From positions 33,499,822 through 33,563,821 of the forward strand of contig JASEVX010000011.1 in NCBI GenBank assembly GCA_031761405.1: a stretch of 64,000 bases of DNA, read 5' to 3'. Origin of the DNA: Serripes groenlandicus (Eukaryota > Mollusca > Bivalvia > Cardiida > Cardiidae). Made by a program: the position numbers and the translations under genes. Under the pieces are notes generated by a model. That model ran no database searches. It saw nothing but the letters and a program-made list of their open reading frames with translations, and had not been told where the DNA came from. Shown here piece by piece: positions 57,914-64,000 of the stretch; the first letter of the stretch is position 1, and every line of letters starts with the position of its first letter.

Positions 57914-58150
57914 ATGTTTCATTGGGGTTTTACGCCGTTTTCAACATTGCTTCAGTTATATTACGGCGACAGTCCACTTATTCATGATCCTTGGGTAAAG
58001 CTACAAGTACTAGGCTAGACAATGTGCCTTGCCCAAGGGCACTCTACCAATACCACCACTTACTTCGATATGAAAAAGACTCGAACCTTGAATCTTCACT
58101 CTTGATGGACAGATGCACTAACCACTGCAGCACTGAGTGTGGTGAAGCGA
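57914..58150 (-). mobile_element. SINE-like element, third tRNA-derived family, minus
   Basis: GGGGTTTTACGCCGTTTTCAAC, TTCAGTTATATTACGGCGAC, ATGTGCCTTGCCCAAGGGC and a degenerate head with GACTCGAACCTTGAATC. It directly ends the satellite. A related copy is at 59125-59340. Confidence 0.65.
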
Positions 58151-58443
58151 TACTCATAAAATATAACAACAGCTATCCAGTATTCATTTAAAAACTTCGG
58201 GATTTGTATTTCACCCTTTTCCCTTATAAGACATGTGTAAATGACTTTGAACCCATTGATATTTGACAGACTTCTTGGCATAGGCTGGAAAAGGAAATTT
58301 ACTCTAAATGAACAATTTCTTCTACAATGTTTTTAATTATTTATGATCAAATTTATTCCATATTTTATGATATTTCAAATTTTGTTTCAGATTGTTAAAG
58401 CTGTCACCAATTTTACGAACATATCATATCAAGTTACTTTGTT
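58151..58443. other. Unassigned AT-rich spacer
   Basis: No gene or repeat relation seen. Confidence 0.5.
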
Positions 58444-58719
58444 TTAACCCTTTCCCACTTGTAGACGCATTGTGACGCATCTGCAGCAGACGACGTTTTA
58501 AAACATTGTGGCAAAAGAAGAAATTGCTCAAAACAAGCAATTTCTCCTTTTACAACAATGTTTTCAACTCTTTATAATAATTAGGTATTTGTATATATGT
58601 TTTTAAAGTCGTCTGTTTTTTCAGTAATTGTATCTACATTTACAGAGATTGTCTGTGTGTTCACATAGATCATTTCTTAGTCGTCTGCTGTGGATTTGTT
58701 GTATGTGGGAAAAGGTTAA
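58444..58719. mobile_element. MITE-like palindromic element, copy D
   Basis: TTAACCCTTTCCCAC and GTGGGAAAAGGTTAA are terminal inverted repeats. Inside: GACGCATCTGCAGCAGACG, ATTGTGGCAAAAGAAGAAATTGC and GCAATTTCTCCTTTTACAAC as central inverted pair. The 3' side carries an extra segment with repeated CGTCTG. Confidence 0.9.
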
Positions 58720-59095
58720 ACTTCATTACAATACCTTTTTCTATTATATCATTCATATGTCATGTTTTTAACATGTTTCTATAAGAGTGTGGCCTTACGT
58801 TGGAATAGCAAAAACATAAAGAAATACTAAAACGGTCTAAAGAAAAGCATTGTGTTAAATTTGTCAAAAATGGGTGTCTTTTGTTTTTAGATAGACACCG
58901 TGGGTAATCTGGCAATTTAATCTGGTTCGACGGGAGATCGAAACAAAAACTCTCCGATACCCATGCTATTTGTTTTATGTCGATCTGAATGAAGTGGTTC
59001 ATCTTTTGTTTTAAACTGGGCCTAATAGTTATATCCAATAAACGTCTATCCTAAATACATACTTTACATACCGCTAGATTTATATAAATGAATCC
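58720..59095. other. Unassigned spacer
   Basis: A minus-strand frame of 92 codons (58760-59038) has no recognised domain and no splice support. Confidence 0.4.
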
Positions 59096-59124
59096 CTTAT
59101 AACCTAGTCGTAACGCTTATTTAT

Positions 59125-59340
59125 TGTATTGTGGTTTTACGCGATTTTCAACATTATTCCAGTTATAACACGGCAACAGTTCACTTAAGCATGATCCCTG
59201 TGTAAACAAACCAGTATAAGGCTAGGAAATGTGCCTTTCCCAAGGGAACTCCATCATAACCGTTGTGTCCGCAACTTGGGATCGAACCCGGGTCGCCCGG
59301 TTCCAAATCCCCGAAGTTAACCACTTTGCCTTGCCATATT
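59125..59340 (-). mobile_element. SINE-like element, third family, minus, inserted in the array
   Basis: TGGTTTTACGCGATTTTCAAC, AATGTGCCTTTCCCAAGGG, GGGATCGAACCCGGGTCGCC (B box) and CCCCGAAGTTAACCACTTTGCC. Confidence 0.75.
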
Positions 59341-59439
59341 CCTTAGTTGTAACTTAGTCAGTCTTCTACGATCCAAATGGTATATATGTTACAAGTCGAG
59401 TGTTTGGTTTGGGTATTCGACTCAGGTCAGCGGGGTTTG

Positions 59440-59562
59440 CATTAATGACTGGCCGGAGTCAGGAGATCTGGACCAGTAGTACTGGTAACTTACTCAGTAA
59501 ATGCCCTTATATAACTGAACAATTGTTGAAGCGGCGTAGAACACCAAACGGTGTACATGACC
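59440..59562 (+). mobile_element. SINE family 2 tail fragment
   Basis: CTGGCCGGAGTCAGGAGATC, ACCAGTAGTACTGGTAACTTAC and TTGTTGAAGCGGCGTAGAACACC match the 3' half at 5150-5220. Confidence 0.6.
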
Positions 59563-59960
59563 CTAGCCAGTCGGGGTTTTTTACTTGAAATAATTGTATA
59601 TGATTTTGATAAATGTAATTAGTCTGCTACTATCTCTACGGTATATATGTAACTCGTCGGATGTTTCGTTTCAAGTTAATTGTATTCGACTGTGTTTAAT
59701 GTATTCCTTATTACATAGTCGTAACTTAGTTAGACTGCTATGATCAAGACGGTATATATGTTACTCTTCGAATATTTTGGTTTGGGTTAATTGTATTCCA
59801 CTTTGATAAATATAGTCCTAATTACCTAGTTGTAACTTAGCCTGTCTGCTACGATGAAGACGGTATATATATATATGTAACACGTTGTGTGTTATGACTT
59901 GGGTTAATTGTATCCGACCGTGTTAAATGTATTCATATTTACATAGTCGTTACTCAGTTA

Positions 59961-60509
59961 GTCTGCTACTTTTATGCAATTTTGCTCCTTTTCTGATGCC
60001 GCACTCGAGCATCGATGCAGACATGAATAGATATATCAGCAATTCAAAGAGGGTACAAACAGAATAGTAATACCTGAATTGAACTTGACAATGCTGGCTT
60101 CGTGAATTTAAAGGTTTCATCGAGGACATGTCGTCTACAATCGGGATTAAAATGATACAAATGATACCTGTATATTTTTTAATTTCAATCATTACAAATA
60201 AACTAAAACAACACTGTTAAATGCAATAAACGATTATAGACATAAAAAATAATTAATTGTTGAAAGAAACTAATCTTGAAGTGGTTATCTACCTTTCTTG
60301 TACAACGAAGCATTCGGCCTAAGATTAGAAGGTTATAACATATTTCTTTTTAAACCACTTTTAAACTCAAACTTAGGGTTGTTTTAACACGACTTGTTGC
60401 ATATCTGGCATCAGTAAAATTAAGCTGCCATCAAACAAGGTTTGTGTTCATAACCTGTTGGAACGTTTTACAATAGGTCAATATAGTCTCTGTCAAGTGT
60501 GACACCTTT
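59961..60509. other. Upstream flank of the U4-like gene
   Basis: Any snRNA promoter (a proximal sequence element about 55 bases upstream is usual) would lie near 60450. I could not recognise one. No gene seen. Confidence 0.4.
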
Positions 60510-60653
60510 AGCTTTGCGCAGTGGCGGTACCATAGCCAATGAGGTTTATCCGAGGCGTCGTTATTGCTAGTTGAAAACTATACCCAATACCCCGCGCCGA
60601 CGCCCTGAAACATGGGCGGCGAGCGCAATTTATAAACGGTTCTACGGGACCCT
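60510..60653 (+). ncRNA. U4 spliceosomal snRNA-like gene, divergent copy or pseudogene
   Basis: About 144 bases with the U4 layout. The 5' end is AGCTTTGCGCAGTGGC (U6-pairing stem II). The 5' stem-loop contains the nearly invariant AGCCAATGAGGTTTATCCGAGG. Then TTATTGCTAGTTGAAAACT (stem I region), CCCAATACCCCGC, the central hairpin (CGCCG...GGCGGCG), and the 3' hairpin GGTTCTACGGGACC. U4 pairs with U6 in the spliceosome. Deviations: the Sm site reads AATTTATAA where AATTTTTGA is usual, and the base of the 5' stem-loop pairs less well. These changes suggest a pseudogene or variant copy. Confidence 0.85.
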
Positions 60654-60669
60654 CTAAACCGAGCAAAGA

Positions 60670-60775
60670 AGCTTTTCGAAGTTATAGTTTAGTCGAGGAG
60701 TGGATATTGACAGTTGAAAATAATACCCCGGGTCGATCCCCAGAAACATGATTAATATACAGTTTTAAAGGAACT
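60670..60775 (+). pseudogene. Decayed tandem copy of the U4-like gene
   Basis: Aligned by eye with the copy upstream: AGCTTTTCGAAGTTATAG, GTCGAGGAGTGGATATTGAC, AGTTGAAAATAATACCCCG and AGAAACATG, ending AGTTTTAAAGGAACTTC. The spacing is about 160 bases. The 5' stem-loop core is deleted, so it cannot be functional. Confidence 0.65.
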
Positions 60776-61949
60776 TCTTTACCGAAAAAAGAAGTCAGTG
60801 TATCGGTAATAATGCATTGAATCGTATACGTATGTGTATTCTATCTATCGCATCACTCATGTAATGAGAAAGAACTAAAACATTTGATACGTGCACGTAA
60901 TATTAAAAAATATGGTGTTTTGTCGGGTCTTACTAGACCATTTTTGAGTGTTAATACAAATCGGTATGTGGATTCACCTGTAAATATTTTACACATAATA
61001 TATTTACGTTCATTTAAACTGTCTTATCCTTAAGGTCACAGTTCTGCTAAGAGGTTTCTGGAAGTAACTGTATGTTACGTAGTGCAAGATTGCAGGTTCA
61101 AATTAAGACTGGTGTCCACGTATTTTATAGAACATGAAGTAGTTATAACAAGTTATGCCGCTGACAAGGTAGGTAATTAATGAAAAGTGTTCACAAAGGT
61201 TAGAAGTAGTATTCTCCCTTGTATAAAGAAACAGCAACACGCTTTTATCAGAAGGTGTTATAAACTATTCCCTTTAAACAACTGTTACAAGGTAAAACCA
61301 GCCATATGGTAGTTTTGACAAAACTTGTGATCAAGTTCGTATAAGTAAAATACAGCTGTAACGAAAAGGGGGCTTGCGATGCTTAAAAAACGTAGGAAAA
61401 AACCCATACTAGAAACGTTTCTTGTCGTTCCACCTACGCTGACGAACGATTTAGGTAGTATATATCTTAAGCAAAAAGTACATGTATTCTTTACATTGAT
61501 TCGATTCTTATGAAAATATATTTAACTAATAACAAAAAAGGCTCTAATTTTACACAATTAAACACAGTATTAGTCGGACACTTTGACTGGTGAAAGGTTT
61601 TACAAAAAAGTCTGTATTATCTCTGTGAAAAAGGTGCATCCACCCACTCTCATCACGATCTACACTGCTTTGAAAATGTAATTTACATAAGTTTGTTAGA
61701 AGCTTCTGTCAACAGATGTATATTCTGATAAGAAGAGTCGGATGAATAAGGTGATACGTTTTCGCACATATAATGTCATGCCGTGTTGTTTGTTATCATC
61801 CTAAGATTTATTTTATAATAAACTATACATTTGACTTACCCTATGCGCGTATTGAGGGTCATGTCCAAGTATACAATAGAAGATATCCATTCAATATAAT
61901 GTGTTTATTCAGTAATTTAGGCCTACGACCCATTTTACAAATTTAAATA
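60776..61949. other. Unassigned AT-rich region
   Basis: No gene, RNA or repeat relation was recognised. Confidence 0.5.
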
Positions 61950-61964
61950 TACCTAATAATAAAT

Positions 61965-62238
61965 TGATTGATTGATTGATTGGGGTTTAATGCCGTTTTT
62001 AACAATTTCTCAGTCATATCACGGCGACCAGTTCACCTACTCTTATGTTTCCTGGTTTTCGCACACCAGTACTCCACACAACAATCTTTCCAAGCAACTG
62101 GCTGCTTTTCCACATAGACTTAGCCCATTGGTGGTAGACGAATGACGCATGTTGCAATGACTTTTGTTAAACGTCGGAAAGAAAGTTGGACGTGCCGGGA
62201 TTCGAACTCACAACCCCTGTATTGACAGCCCGTGGTGT
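61965..62238 (-). mobile_element. tRNA-derived SINE, family 1, 5'-truncated, with 15-bp target-site duplication
   Basis: Reversed tail TGATTGATTGATTGATTGG, body and B box GGGATTCGAACTCACAACCCC. It stops in the middle of the tRNA-like head. TACCTAATAATAAAT flanks it at 61950-61964 and 62239-62253, perfect. Confidence 0.92.
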
Positions 62239-62369
62239 TACCTAATAATAAATACCAGCACTACTAAAATAACAAAACTTGCTTGAATGGAGTTTTACGT
62301 CGTTTCACAATAGTATATGAGCCGTTTCACGATTAAACCAATAGTATGGCCTCTGCGTAATGTATTAAC

Positions 62370-62560
62370 CCAGATCAGCCTGCGAGGTCCGCGCAGCCTA
62401 ATCCGGACGGACACATTTCGTTTCAGGGCAATAGAGGTATAGATTAATGATTCCCGAAACAGAAAATCCACAGAATGTGAAAAGTGTCTGCCCGGTTTAG
62501 CCTGCGCGGCATGCTTAGGCTGATCCGTTCGATGCCTTACGCAGAGTTCACAATGTTGGT
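62370..62560. mobile_element. MITE-like element with GCCTGCGCGG inverted motifs
   Basis: CAGCCTGCGAGGTCCGCGCAGCC with GACGGACACATTTCG at the left, AAAGTGTCTGCCCGG and AGCCTGCGCGGCATGC at the right, form imperfect inverted halves. Similar elements are common in bivalve genomes (recollection, not tested). Confidence 0.55.
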
Positions 62561-62663
62561 TTTCTCGCGGGACGACTCAATTATCAGTTATATTACGACA
62601 TGTTCATGAACAACCAGCACTCCAGTCATTATTTATCTTGATACCGATACATCAGTCGTACTT

Positions 62664-62892
62664 CGTGCCGCCTCGTGATGTAGTTGTAGAGCGTCCGCCT
62701 CGAGTGCGTGAGGGCGCAGGTTCGATCCGCGGTCTGGTCATACAAAATACTTTAAATATGGTAATAATGGTTGCCCTCCTCTGCGTTTAGGGATGCAGTG
62801 TTAGCATTACGACTGATTGGCTGGTGCCCGGATACATGGTAGTACTGGCAACCTACCCAGGAAACGCCGTGAGTAGCTGACACATTCTTGAA
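62664..62892 (+). mobile_element. tRNA-derived SINE, family 2, near full-length
   Basis: Head GTGATGTAGTTGTAGAGCGTC, B box CAGGTTCGATCCGCGGTC, then GGTCATACAAAATACTTTAA, GGTAATAATGG, GACTGATTGGCTGGTGCC, TACCCAGGAAACGCCGTGAG. This is the best copy of family 2 here. Confidence 0.8.
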
Positions 62893-62900
62893 GGTTGCAT

Positions 62901-63129
62901 TAACCCTTTCCCTCATACGACAATTCTGCAGCAGTCTACTTTGAACATATGTTGTCAAAAAATAGAAAACCTCTTAAATTGAATGGATAACCTATGACTT
63001 AAAGTGGAAAACATTGTGACAAAAGGAGACATTGCTCGTTTTGAGCAATTTCTTCTTTTGTCAGTATATTTTCAAAACGCCGTCTGCTGCAGAGGCGTCA
63101 TAAAGCGTTTATATGAGCGAAAGTTTTAA
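62901..63129. mobile_element. MITE-like palindromic element, copy E
   Basis: TAACCCTTTCCCTC and GAAAGTTTTAA ends. CTGCAGCAG and CTGCTGCAG near the two ends. Central pair ATTGTGACAAAAGGAGACATTGC and GCAATTTCTTCTTTTGTC. Confidence 0.85.
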
Positions 63130-63151
63130 ACACCAAACAATCACACAATCA

Positions 63152-63862
63152 ATATATCCCTGTAGCCCTGAACGTCCATTGAAGGAAGGAAGCCATCAAT
63201 ATATCAATGTTGCCTTGAACGTCCCTTGAAGGAAGGAAGCCATCAATATATCCATGTAGCCCTGAACGTCCCTTGAAGGAAGGAAGCCATCAATATATCC
63301 CTGTAGCCCTGAACGTCCCTTGAAGGAAGGAAGCCATCTATATATATCCATGTAGCCCTGAACGTTTCTTGAAGGAAGGAAGCCATCAGTATATCAATGT
63401 AGCCCTGAACGTCCCTTGGAGGAAGGAAGGCATCAATATATCCATGTAGCCCTGAACGTCCCTTGAAGGAAGGAAGCCACCAATATATCCCTGTAGCCCT
63501 GAACGTCCCTTGAAGGAAGGAAGCCATCAATATATCCCTGTAGCCCTGAACGTCTCTTGAAGGAAGGAAGCCATCTATATATATCCATGTAGCCCTGAAC
63601 GTTTCTTGAAGGAAGGAAGCCATCAGTATATCAATGTAGCCCTGAACGTCCCTTGGAGGAAGGAAGGCATCAATATATCCATGTAGCCCTGAACTTCCCT
63701 TGAAGGAAGGAAGCCACCAATATATCCCTGTAGCCCTTAACGTCCCTTGAAGGAAGGAAGCCACCAATATATCCCTGTAGCCCTGAACGTCCCTTGAAGG
63801 AAGGAAGCCATCAATATATCCCTGTAGCCCTGAACGTCCCTTGACGGAGGGAAGCCATCTAT
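63152..63862 (-). repeat. 47-bp tandem repeat, about 15 units
   Basis: Unit CCATCAATATATCCCTGTAG + CCCTGAACGTCCCTTGAAGG + AAGGAAG. A block of five units (from about 63364) is duplicated 237 bases on (about 63601). As 47 is not a multiple of 3 and the minus strand lacks stops, a 207-codon frame (63243-63866) results. It is not a gene. Confidence 0.94.
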
Positions 63863-63884
63863 TCACTTTTGAAAGTCTTTGCTA

Positions 63885-63962
63885 CACACATCTGACGGTT
63901 GTTCTAGTGGTGCGAGAAGCCCCGGGTTCGATTCCCGGTCGGATCATTCCAAATACTTTACA
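63885..63962 (+). mobile_element. tRNA-like SINE head, family 2, truncated
   Basis: GGTTGTTCTAGTGGTGCGAG, CCCCGGGTTCGATTCCCGGTC (perfect B-box stem) and GGATCATTCCAAATACTTTA. The body is replaced by the composite-repeat start. Confidence 0.7.
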
Positions 63963-64000
63963 AGACGAATTTTGATGCTAAGCATCAAAGACGCCGCGCA
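63963..64000 (+). mobile_element. Start of another composite dispersed repeat, cut by window edge
   Basis: AGACGAATTTTGATGCTAAG and CATCAAAGACGCCGCGCA equal 30325-30362 with one substitution. Confidence 0.85.

Larger units (their letters stand above)
59096..59960. repeat. ~108-bp array, interrupted by two SINEs
   Basis: Units have ACCTAGT(C/T)GTAACTTAG, TC(A/T)GTCTGCTACGAT, GGTATATATGTTAC, TTTGGTTTGGGTTAATTGTA and TTCGAC(T/C)GTG. The first unit is split by the element at 59125-59340. A family 2-like tail at 59440-59560 interrupts the next. Confidence 0.85.

Noticed and set aside
52960..58018. Dozens of open frames of 60-182 codons (MCCYLLNPQRK..., MMIVLLSPQPTAQ...) as a protein family
   Set aside because: They are the three frames of the 61/63-bp satellite, whose unit is almost stop-free; the same DNA is open in several frames at once.
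63243..63866. 207-codon minus-strand frame as a repeat protein gene
   Set aside because: It is a 47-bp tandem repeat without stops on that strand, with no start context, splice signal or known domain.

Overview
This is eukaryotic, AT-rich, intron-containing DNA that is mostly repeats. Two gene families point to a bivalve mollusc (inference): a PARP12/ZAP-like zinc-finger PARP and an intronless B-box/coiled-coil/propeller (TRIM-like) gene. So do tRNA-derived SINEs with conserved heads, diverged arrays of a CCTAGTGACCTAG repeat, and short palindromic elements of types I associate with bivalve genomes. No bacterial operon, rRNA or CRISPR array is present.

Genes. Positions 1-10285 (minus strand) hold most of a PARP12/ZC3HAV1-like gene. 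I assembled six exons by hand (10285-7939, 6431-6226, 4836-4621, 2494-2301, 929-780, 58-1). All five junctions have GT..AG borders and matching phases. The product has a ~550-residue Arg/Asp/Glu/Asn-rich N-terminus, a winged-helix-like segment, four CCCH fingers, a fifth finger, two WWE modules and the start of a PARP catalytic domain. The gene leaves the window at position 1, before the catalytic core. Positions 32930-34627 (minus) hold a complete 565-residue protein with two B-boxes, a coiled coil and an NHL-like propeller. A U4 snRNA-like gene lies at 60510-60653 (plus), followed by a decayed tandem copy.

Repeats by region. 11.6-13.7 kb: minisatellite, 283-bp duplication and a CCTAGTGACCTAG array. 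14082-22338: an 8.26-kb giant inverted (foldback-like) element built from nested palindromes, with a GC-rich core and no recognisable gene. 22.9-30.1 kb: several diverged tandem arrays and SINEs. 30.3-32.1 and 38.4-40.1 kb: two composite repeats in opposite orientation. 41.3-42.36 kb: a second, smaller foldback-like element sharing the terminal sequence of the first. 42.4-45.5 kb: diverged arrays. 45531-48961: a nearly perfect 1.6-kb-arm palindrome with a SINE at each outer end. 49.0-52.06 kb: a 43/49-bp minisatellite. 52.83-57.91 kb: a 61/63-bp dimeric satellite. 59.1-60.0 kb: a ~108-bp array. 63.15-63.86 kb: a 47-bp array.

The genes do not form a functional cluster. The PARP12-like and B-box genes belong to families linked elsewhere to innate immunity, but nothing here shows that they are co-regulated. 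Most long open frames in the window are translations of stop-free satellites.
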